A stretch of 47,095 nucleotides of DNA from Tolypothrix sp. FACHB-123 (GTDB lineage: Bacteria > Cyanobacteriota > Cyanobacteriia > Cyanobacteriales > Nostocaceae). The stretch is taken from NCBI RefSeq assembly GCF_014697075.1, contig NZ_JACJRE010000057.1, positions 1-47,095 of the forward strand. The letters run 5' to 3'. Below the pieces are notes generated by a model that did not search any database, had not been told where the DNA came from, and saw nothing but the letters and a program-made list of their open reading frames with translations. The translations under genes and the position numbers were made by a program. Position 1 is the stretch's first letter; the number at the start of each line of letters is the position of its first letter. Shown here one piece after another: positions 36,163 to 45,447 of this stretch.

Positions 36163-37629
36163 TTACTCAGAATATAAACAAATTAAACCTATTAGTAATT
36201 CTATTTTCATCCCACAAGCTCCCAAACAAGGTAAATGTCCCTTTGGTGCTTTTATAGAAAAATTAACTTCATCAAACCATACAGGATTTAGGGACTCAAA
36301 AAACAAATCTGCATTAAATAATAATGTTTTACGTAGGATTTTGGAACCTAACCATCCTACTTTATCTCCAAAAATACGCAAAATCTTCTCATTCGTCTCT
36401 GGTGTGCCGCCAATATTTTTCCATATTTGTTGCTGTACACTAAAACCAAAGCGATGATTACTATATTTAAGCCAGAGTTTGTCAATCGCACGAAGATCCA
36501 CACAAGGAAATTTATCAATGTCTTCTAGGTAGAGTGTACCCTGTTTCTCTCGATTACTTATTTTTAGCATGAGATTTAAAGTTTCTTCATTAGCATCTTG
36601 CCATCTTCTCGCTGATAGTAGATTTTCCAGTTTTGTATAATCAACTCCGATTGTTGGAATATTTGGGCAAACTTGTACACGATAATGAGGTGGTACTGAT
36701 GGGGTTGTTCTTGGTTTATCTGGCGTATTTTGAATCTTTAAAACTGCTATTACTTGTTCGGCAGATTGATAACGTTCTTTCACATAATCCTGCAGCAGAT
36801 TATCTAAAATTTTTCCTAAAATAGAATTAATACCTTTAACAGATGGTAAGTATTTTGTCCATATCCATTGACCTTTTAATGCATCATAAAGTTCATCATA
36901 ACCATCTGTTTTTGGTAAACATCCAGTTAATAACCGAATACAAGTCACTCCCAAACTATAAAGGTCACTAGCAGGAAAAACTTGACCGCGCATTTGCTCT
37001 AATGGCGCATATCCAGGTGTACCAACTGTAGTTCCTACTTGTCCAATAATTGAACCAATTGCTTGTTTAGAAACACCAAAATCAATTAATATTAACTTGC
37101 CATCTTTTTGACGACGCATAATATTTTCTGGCTTAATATCTCGATGAATAACTCCGCGTTTATGAATAAATTGCAGAACTGGTAATAAATCATTCAAAAG
37201 CTGTATTATCTTTTCTTCGCTAAATCTTCCCTGTTGCTGCAATTCTTCTAATAAATTCTGTCCATCAATAAACTCTTGTACAAGATATAAGCGCTTATCC
37301 TGTTCAAAATAAGCAATCAAACGGGGAATTTGCGGATGTTCTCCCAATTCATACAAACGTTTAGCCTCTTGCTTAAACAATTCCGTTGCTTTATCTAATG
37401 CTGCTGTTCCTTCTACTTGCGGGAAAAATTGCTTAATCACGCAAGGTTCATCCATCTTATCTGTATCCCTGGCTTCATAAGTCTTACCAAATCCACCCTC
37501 ACCTAAAAGCCTAATCACACGGAAGCGGTTTCGGAATAGTGGTGTAAGTGTTTCTCCACAATGAATGCAAAACTTATTTACATCAGGACTAAAGGTATTT
37601 GAGCAATGAGGATTTGAACAGTAAAGCAT
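36163..37629 (-). CDS. Ser/Thr protein kinase with zinc ribbon and C-terminal GUN4 domain
   Basis: A 488-residue fusion. A four-cysteine zinc ribbon opens it (C4, C9, C21, C24). The kinase domain (about 35-295) has LLGEGGFGKTY, K66, HRDIKPEN and DFG (183-185). A GUN4 domain follows (about 335-470), with YTKLENLLSARRWQDANEET and LRAIDKLWLKYSNHRFGFSVQQ; GUN4 proteins bind porphyrins and can stimulate magnesium chelatase. The last 20 residues (LPCLGACGMKIELLIGLICLYSE) depart from the usual C-terminus. It is thus a candidate link between a porphyrin signal and phosphorylation. chlH lies 3.7 kb away. ATG 37629. Confidence 0.9.
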   Translation of the reverse strand: MLYCSNPHCSNTFSPDVNKFCIHCGETLTPLFRNRFRVIRLLGEGGFGKTYEARDTDKMDEPCVIKQFFPQVEGTAALDKATELFKQEAKRLYELGEHPQIPRLIAYFEQDKRLYLVQEFIDGQNLLEELQQQGRFSEEKIIQLLNDLLPVLQFIHKRGVIHRDIKPENIMRRQKDGKLILIDFGVSKQAIGSIIGQVGTTVGTPGYAPLEQMRGQVFPASDLYSLGVTCIRLLTGCLPKTDGYDELYDALKGQWIWTKYLPSVKGINSILGKILDNLLQDYVKERYQSAEQVIAVLKIQNTPDKPRTTPSVPPHYRVQVCPNIPTIGVDYTKLENLLSARRWQDANEETLNLMLKISNREKQGTLYLEDIDKFPCVDLRAIDKLWLKYSNHRFGFSVQQQIWKNIGGTPETNEKILRIFGDKVGWLGSKILRKTLLFNADLFFESLNPVWFDEVNFSIKAPKGHLPCLGACGMKIELLIGLICLYSE

Positions 37630-37734
37630 GTTAGGGAAAATATCAGCAGGTGTATGTTTTAATTATTCCCATCTCTGCTTGTTTGGTTAAGATAATGTTT
37701 TATTTATTCAGTAGATTTTAATTTGTAGAATATG

Positions 37735-39024
37735 TTAGGTTTTACTTCCTAAAGTTCCAAGGTCTTCAGACTTTTCTAATTCTTCCTTCACCAAAGCTGC
37801 TAACTTCTGCGCCGCACCAGCTTCACCCCTAACATTACGTAATTTCATCTGCATTTGCTCTAATTTTTCAGGATGAGCAAGTAAATTCAATACCATTTCG
37901 CCAATATCTTTTGCTTGCAGTTTACCTACTAATTCCGGTACAATCTCTGCCTGTGCCCAAATATTCGGCCAAGCTAATAAACCTTTGCGTCTAAGAAATA
38001 TCCAATTAATTACTTTAGCGAATGTTGTACCTACACCTGGTAAATTAGCTAATAATCCAGGTAAACCATCCCAAGAACGCATCGCATCAAGTTGTTGGGT
38101 TGGTAATAAGACAATCATGGGTACAGCTAAAGCACCAAGTTCGGCGGTGTTAGCTCCAACTGTAGTTAAACAGATACTACATTGAGATAATAATTGATAG
38201 GCTGGTGATTCTTGCCAAAGTTCTATAGTTAAACCTTTGGCTGTTTTTAATATTGGTTTTTGTTGATTATCTTCTGAAAAAATTAAGGAAGCACCACTAA
38301 AACCAAAAGTTTCTACAAAAGGATTTTTCTGAGAATCTGCAAAACTAGCTAAGGTTTGTAAATCTAATGTTGGCGCTATGGGAATAACAAACTTGGTATT
38401 GGGTTTTTGTGAGTGAATATATTCTGCGATCGCTAATGTTAATGGTACACCTTGAGCTAACTTAGCGGCTTTAGAGCCAGGTAATAAACCAATGATTTCT
38501 GCACTTTGTTCTTTATCCTGTACCAAAGACGCATAACTATTGGCTTCTAACATCAAATCGCCAACCACAGTAAATTTGTGCGCATATTTTGTGGGAATGC
38601 GTTCAGCAACTTTCGCTGTCATCACACCAAATCTATCAATGATGCTGTACCAGCGCGCATCCCATTCGGCATAAATCACTGTACTGTAACCGAGTTTCTT
38701 CCCAATAACTACAGGAAAAAACTGATCTCCACCCAGAAACACAACTACACCGTGACTTCTCCAATCCCAATTATCAACGGTTTTGCCCCAAAGTAAAAAC
38801 TGCCAAAAATGTTCAGCCTTTTGAACTCTGTCTACTTCTGGATAAGAAAGTGCGATCGCAGCTTCTTTACCGCTAGCATTAGGACAAGGTGATAAAACTA
38901 CAGAAATTCTCACGCTTGTGCGATCGTCACCCAATTGTTGACGTAATGCCTTAACTACTGGACGTACCCAGGTTGTCACTTCTCCAGGGCCATTGGAGAG
39001 AATTAAAATATCGACTGGAGTCAT
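37735..39024 (-). CDS. Lipid-A-disaccharide synthase-related glycosyltransferase
   Basis: A 429-residue protein of the LpxB-like GT-B family found in cyanobacteria. The N-terminal motif is VDILILSNGPGEVTTWVRPV and the nucleotide-sugar half has GLLPGSKAAKLAQGVP and CLTTVGANTAELGALAVPMIVLLPTQQ. No membrane segment is obvious. It is related to LpxB but the true LpxB function (tetraacyldisaccharide synthesis) is not shown by this; the real acceptor in cyanobacteria is uncertain. ATG 39024. Confidence 0.85.
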   Translation of the reverse strand: MTPVDILILSNGPGEVTTWVRPVVKALRQQLGDDRTSVRISVVLSPCPNASGKEAAIALSYPEVDRVQKAEHFWQFLLWGKTVDNWDWRSHGVVVFLGGDQFFPVVIGKKLGYSTVIYAEWDARWYSIIDRFGVMTAKVAERIPTKYAHKFTVVGDLMLEANSYASLVQDKEQSAEIIGLLPGSKAAKLAQGVPLTLAIAEYIHSQKPNTKFVIPIAPTLDLQTLASFADSQKNPFVETFGFSGASLIFSEDNQQKPILKTAKGLTIELWQESPAYQLLSQCSICLTTVGANTAELGALAVPMIVLLPTQQLDAMRSWDGLPGLLANLPGVGTTFAKVINWIFLRRKGLLAWPNIWAQAEIVPELVGKLQAKDIGEMVLNLLAHPEKLEQMQMKLRNVRGEAGAAQKLAALVKEELEKSEDLGTLGSKT

Positions 39025-39106
39025 GAGTTAATCGTGAATAGTTAGAAGTTATTAGTCAAGAGGCAAATCTTACCTCATTCGTTCCTAACGGATATAATTT
39101 CAGGGC

Positions 39107-39925
39107 ATGTTTGACAATGTATGTAAATTTCTTGCTGAATCATTTTCCAGGGACTTTGCAACTTGGCTACTTAATGAGCCAATTACACTCACAGAACTGA
39201 GTCCATCGGAATTATCCCTCGAACCAATCCGTGCAGATGCATTAATTTTGTTGCAGTCAGACGAAATCGTCCTCCATCTGGAATTCCAAACTCGACCAGA
39301 CGCTGACATACTCTTTAGAATGTGTGATTATCGCTTGCGGGTGTATCGAAGATTTCCCCAGAAGCGAATGCGTCAAGTTGTAATTTATTTACAACCCAGC
39401 GATTCTGATCTAGTTTACCAAACGGAATTTACATTAGAGAATACCCGGCATAGATTTGAAGTAATTCGCCTTTGGGAACAACCAACAGAACTATTTTTTA
39501 CCTCTCCAGGTTTGTTACCTTTTGCAACTTTAAGCCAAACCGAAAATCAACGCCAAATCTTAGAATAAGTTGCGGAAGTTATCGAAGCCATCAATGATAC
39601 CCGCATCCGCAGTAATGTTGCTGCGTCAACAGCAGTTTTAGCTGGGCTAGTTTTAAAGAAAGACGAGATTAAAAGAATTTTGCGGAGTGATATTATGCGC
39701 GAATCTGTGATTTATCAAGATATCTTGCAAGAAGGACTTAAAGAAGGATTTGAGCAGGGTATTGAACAAGGTATTGAACAAGGTATTGAACAAAAAGCTC
39801 AAGAAATTGCCATCAAAATGATTAATAAAGGTATCGATGTTGAAACAATAGTCGAGATCACGGGTTTAACTATCGAGCAAGTTGAACAATTACAAACACA
39901 AGCAAGCAATAATCAATCACAGTAA
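39107..39925 (+). pseudogene. Rpn/PD-(D/E)XK-like nuclease gene with in-frame stop
   Basis: One continuous frame from ATG 39107 to 39925 broken by a single TAA at 39566-39568 (after QRQILE). The sequence on both sides is normal protein: before it LHLEFQTRPDADILFRMCDYRLRVYRRF, after it VAEVIEAINDTRIRSNVAASTAVLAGLVLKKDEIKRIL, and the family usually reads straight through here. Without the stop the product would be 272 residues. The family is the cyanobacterial Rpn-like transposase/nuclease group; EFQ would supply the acidic nuclease motif. The tail carries three perfect 12-bp repeats GGTATTGAACAA (39758-39793) encoding GIEQ. Either this is a pseudogene or the stop is read through. Confidence 0.8.
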
Positions 39926-40420
39926 GCATATTACTCATGTCTGATAGTGACTTCTCACTGTCAAAAGTCAAACGCGAATTTAACTTAACTATTGTTGAAA
40001 ACGGACGCTTTTTACCTGAAACCCAGTCTAGAGAACCTAGTTTTTACCTGCAAGAAGCTTTAAGTGAAGGACTACCACTAGCAACTGCAACTAGTTCCGA
40101 AAAAGCTCGTTCAGAATTGATTATTAGTCCTATCCTTGTAGAAGTTCGGAAAATACTTGAACGCAAAGTCAGCTTTTTTTCCGGTGAAGATTTTACCGTT
40201 GCAGCAGATTTAGGCTTAAGTGGAGGCTGTGATTTTTTAATCAGCCGTTCACCAGAGCAAATCTTTATTGAAGCTCCAGTAATCGTGATGATTGTGGCGA
40301 AAAAAGGCGATTTAAAACCTGGTTTAGGACAATGCGCAGCCGAAATGATTGCTGCGCAAAAATTCAATGAGGCTAATAATATACTAATTCAAACAATTTA
40401 TGGCAGCGTCAGCAGTGGTA

Positions 40421-40430
40421 CAGCTTGGAG
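40421..40430 (+). repeat. Target-site duplication, left copy
   Basis: CAGCTTGGAG, identical to 40628-40637, flanking the inserted element. With the next base (C) also shared, it can be read as 11 bp. Confidence 0.85.
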
Positions 40431-40627
40431 CAGGGCGAACGCATCTAAAGTATACTTGGTGACTACTGAAATTGAGAATCAACGAAAAAATCAGCATTTA
40501 ACATTTGATCCATTGTCCAAACCTCAAAGCGATCGCCTAAATTTTTGTCAATAAGCATGGCTTAATGCGATTATTTTTAAGCTTATTGAGAATAGTCTAG
40601 CCTTATTGACATGATGCGGCCGCCCTG
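40431..40627. mobile_element. 197-bp MITE-like non-autonomous insertion
   Basis: The ends form a 15-bp terminal inverted repeat with two mismatches: CAGGGCGAACGCATC at the left, reverse complement of GATGCGGCCGCCCTG at the right. There is a 10-bp flanking direct repeat. The interior has nested inverted repeats, TGTCAATAAG (40546-40555) with CTTATTGACA (40602-40611), and GCTTAA/TTAAGC inside. It has no transposase frame. The target gene is restored exactly when the element and one repeat are removed. The parent element is not identifiable here; a 10-bp duplication would fit some IS4-type transposases. Confidence 0.85.
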
Positions 40628-40637
40628 CAGCTTGGAG
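40628..40637 (+). repeat. Target-site duplication, right copy
   Basis: CAGCTTGGAG, the second copy of the flanking direct repeat, followed directly by the rest of the interrupted reading frame. Confidence 0.85.
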
Positions 40638-40746
40638 CTTTCTCAAATTAGAAGCACAAACACTGAGTATTGATTTAAATGATTATACAGTTCCCCTAGT
40701 AGAAAAACTATTGGGAATGTTAGTTTGGATGGTACAGGAAGGTTAG

Positions 40747-41293
40747 ATATTTTAGTAATTAGTTGCCAGCAAGATTACGCTTATCCGCTTGTATGCTCTA
40801 TGGCTATAAGCTGGATTATTTATCCTGATCTGCTATCTACAAGCAACTAATTAAATAAGACTCTATTTTTACTAATTATTATCAATAAAAACTAAATTTT
40901 GTACCATATAATACAATATTTTTCCTCTGTAAGCTAGCATTCCGAGAAAAATAGAAGTTTATCTGAAGAATAGCGATCTAAAATGATAGTAATAATATTG
41001 CTATATGGTTAACTAGCAAGCATTTAAAACCTCAAAACATAAATGCTGCCAGCTATTTGTTTACATATTTTAACAATCAGTGTAGCAAACACTTACGGAT
41101 AAAAGCAATATCTGCAAAGAAATATGTCATTATGTTTATCGATTTGTGTCAGTTAGACGACAAAATTAGCATTTGGTAGACGTTTTCTGATAAAAAAAAT
41201 TCATATTCCTAAAAATAAAGTGAAGTTAGGAACGGCAGAATCAGCCGTGATGAACTTCTAGTAGAGAACGCGCATCAAAGGAGCCGAGGAAGC
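40747..41293 (+). promoter_or_regulatory. chlH: chlH upstream region and 5' leader
   Basis: 547 bp of AT-rich non-coding DNA. At its 3' end lies a leader hairpin at 41222-41258: outer stem GAAGTT / AACTTC, a 4x4 internal loop, inner stem ACGGC / GCCGT, and a 7-base loop, ending 35 bases before ATG. AAGGAG at 41278-41283 (10-base spacing) and GAGGA nearer the start serve as ribosome-binding site. Promoter elements not fixed. Confidence 0.5.
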
Positions 41294-44200
41294 ATGTTCA
41301 CCCACGTCAAGTCCACCATCAGACATATTGCGCCTGATAATTTACGCGGACGTAATTTAATCAAGGTGGTCTATGTCGTGCTTGAGTCCCAGTACCAGAG
41401 TGCATTGTCGCAAGCTGTTCGCACCATCAACTCTAACCATCCCAACCTTGCGATTGAAATCAGCGGGTACTTAATTGAGGAACTCCGAGATTCAGAGAAC
41501 TACGAGGAGTTCAAGCGGGATATCGAGAGTGCCAATATATTTATTGCCTCACTGATTTTCATTGAAGACTTAGCACAGAAAGTAGTAGCCGCCGTAGAAC
41601 CATACCGCGATCGCTTAGACGTAGCTGTTGTATTCCCATCAATGCCGGAAGTTATGCGCCTAAACAAAATGGGCAGCTTTTCTCTGGCACAATTGGGGCA
41701 ATCCAAGAGTGCGATCGCGCAATTTATGCGCAAGCGCAAGGAAAAATCCGGTGCAGGCTTCCAAGATGGGATGCTGAAACTGTTGCGGACTTTGCCACAG
41801 GTGCTAAAGTTTCTGCCAATGGACAAAGCACAAGATGCACGCAATTTCATGTTGAGTTTTCAGTATTGGCTAGGAGGTTCGCCAGAAAACCTGGAAAACT
41901 TCTTGCTAATGCTGACTGATAAATACGTATTAAAAGGTGTAGATAAAGCCAATCTGCCCTCGACAACATATCAAGCGCCAGTGGTTTACCCAGATATGGG
42001 AATTTGGCATCCCCTGGCTCCGAGTATGTTTGAGGATGTCAGAGAATACCTCAATTGGTACACAGCCCGGAAGGATATCCCCAAAGATCTCAAAGATCCT
42101 TTAGCTCCCTGTGTTGGTTTAGTATTACAACGCACTCACCTAGTTACAGGCGATGATGCTCACTATGTAGCCATAGTCCAGGAGTTAGAATCCCTGGGAG
42201 CAAAAGTACTACCAGTATTTGCTGGTGGTTTGGATTTCTCCAAGCCTGTGGATGCTTACTTTTATGAACCAACTACCAATACAGCTTTAGTAGACGCGGT
42301 AATTTCTTTAACTGGGTTTGCTTTGGTAGGCGGCCCGGCTAGACAAGACCATCCCAAAGCTATTGACGCACTTAAGCGGTTAAATCGTCCCTACATGGTA
42401 GCTTTACCCTTAGTCTTCCAAACCACTGAAGAGTGGATGGATAGTGATTTAGGGTTACATCCAATTCAAGTAGCTTTGCAAATTGCCATACCGGAATTGG
42501 ATGGAGCAATTGAGCCGATCATTTTATCAGGTAGAGATGGTACTACCGGAAAAGCGATCGCACTGCAAGATCGTGTGGAAGTAGTCGCCAAACGCGCTTT
42601 AAAATGGGCAAATCTCCGCCGCAAACCCAAGTTGGATAAAAAAGTAGCCATTACTGTTTTCAGCTTCCCACCCGATAAGGGGAATGTGGGTACTGCTGCT
42701 TACTTGGATGTGTTCGGTTCCATTTACGAGGTGATGAAAGCCCTCAAGAATAACGGCTACGATTTACCGGAATTACCGGAATCAGCCGAGGCGCTGATGC
42801 AAGAAGTCATCCACGATGCTCAAGCACAGTACGCTAGCCCAGAGCTTAACATCGCCTATAAAATGTCAGTGCCAGAATATGAAGCATTGACACCTTACTC
42901 CCAACGCCTAGAAGAAAACTGGGGCCCACCGCCCGGACATCTCAACAGCGATGGGCAAAATCTGCTGATTTACGGTAAACAATTTGGTAACGTCTTCATC
43001 GGCGTTCAGCCTACCTTTGGTTACGAAGGCGATCCGATGCGGTTGTTATTCTCCCGTTCTGCTAGCCCGCACCACGGTTTTGCTGCTTACTACACCTACC
43101 TAGAGCAAGTTTGGCAAGCTGATGCTGTACTGCACTTCGGTACTCACGGTTCCTTGGAATTTATGCCTGGTAAGCAAATGGGGATGTCTGGTGATTGTTA
43201 TCCAGACCAACTAATTGGCACAATTCCTAACCTGTATTATTACGCAGCCAATAACCCCAGCGAAGCGACAATTGCCAAGCGCCGCAGCTATGCTGAAACA
43301 ATTTCCTACCTGACACCCCCGGCTGAGAATGCTGGTTTATACAAGGGGTTGAAAGAACTCAGCGAGTTGATTGCTTCTTACCAAACCCTGAAAGATACAG
43401 GACGCGGTATCCCCATTGTTAACTCCATCATGGATAAATGCCGGATGGTGAACCTGGACAAGGATATCAACTTGCCCGAAACCGATGCCAAGGATATGTC
43501 CGAAGATGAACGGGATAATATTGTTGGCAGCGTGTACCGCAAGCTGATGGAAATTGAATCGCGGTTGTTACCTTGTGGATTGCATATTATTGGTAAACCA
43601 CCAACAGCCGAAGAAGCGATCGCAACTCTGGTCAACATCGCTAGCTTAGATCGTCAAGAAGAAGGACTTCAAGGCTTACCGGGAATTATCGCCAACAGCA
43701 TTGGGCGTAACATTGACGATATTTACCAAAATAATGACCGAGGTATTTTAGAAGATGTCCAGCTACTGCAAGACATCACCTTAGCTACCCGCGCCGCAGT
43801 TAGCGCCCTGGTAAAAGAGCAAACTGACGCCGAAGGGCGCGTTTCTCTGGTTTCCCGGTTGAATTTCTTCAACATGGGTAAAAAAGAACCTTGGGTAGAA
43901 GCATTGCATCAAGCAGGCTATACCAAAGTTGATAACGCCGCCTTAAAGCCACTATTTGAGTATTTGGAATTCTGTTTACAACAAGTTTGTGCAGATAACG
44001 AACTCGGTGGATTACTCAAAGGCTTAGAAGGCGAATACATCCTACCCGGCCCCGGTGGCGATCCTATCCGCAACCCCGATGTATTACCCACTGGTAAGAA
44101 CATTCACGCCCTTGACCCCCAATCCATCCCCACAACTGCGGCGGTACAATCAGCCAAAATCGTTGTCGATCGGCTATTGGCAAGAAACAAAGCCGAAAAT

Positions 44201-45280
44201 GACGGTAAATGGCCGGAAACCATTGCCTGTGTACTTTGGGGAACCGATAACATCAAAACCTACGGGGAATCACTAGCCCAAATCATGTGGATGGTTGGTG
44301 TCAGACCCGTTCCCGATGCTTTGGGAAGAGTCAACAAGTTAGAATTAATACCTCTAGAAGAGTTGGGCAGACCGAGAATTGACGTTGTCATCAACTGTTC
44401 TGGCGTATTCCGCGACTTGTTCATCAACCAAATGAACCTGCTAGATCAAGCAGTGAAGATGGCTGCTGAGGTTGACGAACCCTTAGAAATGAACTTTGTC
44501 CGCAAACACGCCTTGCAACAAGCTGAGGAAATGGGGATTAATCTGCGTCAAGCAGCTACCCGCGTCTTCTCCAATGCTTCCGGTTCCTACTCCTCCAACA
44601 TCAACTTGGCGGTTGAAAACAGCACTTGGGATAGCGAAGCCGAATTACAAGAAATGTACCTGAAGCGGAAATCTTTCGCCTTCAATTCCGATAACCCCGG
44701 AATGATGGACGAATCTCGCAAGATTTTTGAAAGCACTTTGAAAACTGCTGATGCGACTTTCCAAAATCTCGATTCTTCCGAGATTAGCTTAACGGACGTT
44801 TCCCACTACTTCGACTCAGATCCTACCAAGTTAGTAGCAAGCCTGCGGGGTGATGGTAAAACACCAGCATCTTACATTGCAGACACCACCACAGCGAATG
44901 CGCAAGTGCGGACATTATCCGAAACCGTGCGCTTAGATGCTCGTACTAAATTATTAAATCCCAAATGGTACGAGGGAATGCTATCTCACGGTTACGAAGG
45001 CGTGCGCGAACTCTCCAAGCGATTGGTAAATACAATGGGTTGGAGTGCGACAGCCGGCGCTGTGGATAACTGGATTTACGAAGATACCAATGAAACCTTC
45101 ATCAAAGATGAAGAAATGCAGAAACGGTTGATGAACCTTAATCCTCATTCTTTCCGCAAAGTTGTATCAACTTTATTGGAAGTGAATGGACGCGGTTATT
45201 GGGAGACTAGCGAGGAAAATTTAAATCGCCTGCGCGAGTTGTACCAAGAAGTTGAAGACCGGATTGAAGGGATTGAGTAG
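41294..45280 (+). CDS. chlH: Magnesium chelatase subunit H
   Basis: The large, porphyrin-binding catalytic subunit of magnesium chelatase (ChlHID), inserting Mg2+ into protoporphyrin IX at the first committed step of chlorophyll synthesis. It has 1328 residues, the usual length for cyanobacterial ChlH. Characteristic CobN/ChlH segments are present: [20 protein letters not shown], the histidine-rich [25 protein letters not shown] (likely metal/porphyrin site), and the C-terminal [12 protein letters not shown]. No chlI or chlD gene is in this window. Expression is likely governed by the long leader. The stop is followed directly by a hairpin terminator. Confidence 0.98.
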   Translation: MFTHVKSTIRHIAPDNLRGRNLIKVVYVVLESQYQSALSQAVRTINSNHPNLAIEISGYLIEELRDSENYEEFKRDIESANIFIASLIFIEDLAQKVVAAVEPYRDRLDVAVVFPSMPEVMRLNKMGSFSLAQLGQSKSAIAQFMRKRKEKSGAGFQDGMLKLLRTLPQVLKFLPMDKAQDARNFMLSFQYWLGGSPENLENFLLMLTDKYVLKGVDKANLPSTTYQAPVVYPDMGIWHPLAPSMFEDVREYLNWYTARKDIPKDLKDPLAPCVGLVLQRTHLVTGDDAHYVAIVQELESLGAKVLPVFAGGLDFSKPVDAYFYEPTTNTALVDAVISLTGFALVGGPARQDHPKAIDALKRLNRPYMVALPLVFQTTEEWMDSDLGLHPIQVALQIAIPELDGAIEPIILSGRDGTTGKAIALQDRVEVVAKRALKWANLRRKPKLDKKVAITVFSFPPDKGNVGTAAYLDVFGSIYEVMKALKNNGYDLPELPESAEALMQEVIHDAQAQYASPELNIAYKMSVPEYEALTPYSQRLEENWGPPPGHLNSDGQNLLIYGKQFGNVFIGVQPTFGYEGDPMRLLFSRSASPHHGFAAYYTYLEQVWQADAVLHFGTHGSLEFMPGKQMGMSGDCYPDQLIGTIPNLYYYAANNPSEATIAKRRSYAETISYLTPPAENAGLYKGLKELSELIASYQTLKDTGRGIPIVNSIMDKCRMVNLDKDINLPETDAKDMSEDERDNIVGSVYRKLMEIESRLLPCGLHIIGKPPTAEEAIATLVNIASLDRQEEGLQGLPGIIANSIGRNIDDIYQNNDRGILEDVQLLQDITLATRAAVSALVKEQTDAEGRVSLVSRLNFFNMGKKEPWVEALHQAGYTKVDNAALKPLFEYLEFCLQQVCADNELGGLLKGLEGEYILPGPGGDPIRNPDVLPTGKNIHALDPQSIPTTAAVQSAKIVVDRLLARNKAENDGKWPETIACVLWGTDNIKTYGESLAQIMWMVGVRPVPDALGRVNKLELIPLEELGRPRIDVVINCSGVFRDLFINQMNLLDQAVKMAAEVDEPLEMNFVRKHALQQAEEMGINLRQAATRVFSNASGSYSSNINLAVENSTWDSEAELQEMYLKRKSFAFNSDNPGMMDESRKIFESTLKTADATFQNLDSSEISLTDVSHYFDSDPTKLVASLRGDGKTPASYIADTTTANAQVRTLSETVRLDARTKLLNPKWYEGMLSHGYEGVRELSKRLVNTMGWSATAGAVDNWIYEDTNETFIKDEEMQKRLMNLNPHSFRKVVSTLLEVNGRGYWETSEENLNRLRELYQEVEDRIEGIE

Positions 45281-45288
45281 TAGTAATT

Positions 45289-45320
45289 AGGCAGGTATAA
45301 CGCCTGCCTTTAGTCTTTTC
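45289..45320 (+). terminator. chlH terminator hairpin, first copy
   Basis: AGGCAGG-TATAACG-CCTGCCT, seven-bp stem, tail TTAGTCTTTTC, 8 bases after the chlH stop. Confidence 0.8.
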
Positions 45321-45356
45321 TAGATATTTACTGCCAAATATTGGAATTTTAAATAT
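45302..45356 (+). repeat. 55-bp direct repeat, copy A
   Basis: Starts with GCCTGCCTTTAG, the right arm of the chlH terminator, and ends in CAAATATTGGAATTTTAAATAT. It matches copy B (45393-45447) at 48 of 55 positions, 91 bp further on. Confidence 0.85.
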
Positions 45357-45380
45357 CAGAGTATAGAATAGTACTTCCAG

Positions 45381-45410
45381 GGCGGGCATCTTGCCTGCCT
45401 TTAGCTTTTT
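45381..45410 (+). terminator. Second terminator-like hairpin, before the GHKL ATPase gene
   Basis: GGCGGGCA-TCT-TGCCTGCC (8 bp, one G-U pair), tail TTTAGCTTTTT. It shares its right arm and tail with copy A's hairpin, so it arose by the same duplication. Confidence 0.7.
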
Positions 45411-45447
45411 ATATGTATTTACTACCAAATATTGGAGTTTTAAATAT
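45393..45447 (+). repeat. 55-bp direct repeat, copy B (leader of the GHKL ATPase gene)
   Basis: 48 of 55 positions identical to copy A. It contains ATTGGAGTTT where copy A has ATTGGAATTT; that one change gives a GGAG ribosome-binding site nine bases before ATG 45446. Confidence 0.85.

Larger units (their letters stand above)
39937..40746 (+). pseudogene. PD-(D/E)XK-like nuclease gene interrupted by a MITE-like insertion
   Basis: The frame from ATG 39937 runs through 165 residues (ending GTAWS) into inserted DNA, where it stops at 40552. Joining 39937-40430 to 40638-40746 restores a 200-residue protein with an intact C-terminus: WSFLKLEAQTLSIDLNDYTV and LLGMLVWMVQEG*. The body has the small cyanobacterial nuclease-like pattern (LSGGCDFLISRSPEQ, AKKGDLKPGLGQCAAEMIAAQ). 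The residue just before AKK is V120 (GTG), where I would expect the acidic residue of an ExK motif, so it may have been inactive before the insertion. Functional annotation of the intact family is uncertain. Confidence 0.82.

Noticed and set aside
36163-36230. Possible frameshift at the end of the GUN4-kinase
   Set aside because: Another frame also continues past the stop, but the annotated frame keeps HLPCLG as in GUN4 families; divergence is equally likely, so no frameshift is called.
40616-40638. NotI and PstI sites next to each other suggesting cloning vector sequence
   Set aside because: GCGGCCGC lies inside the right terminal inverted repeat of the MITE and CTGCAG arises at the junction of the element and its target duplication; the duplication and restored frame explain both.
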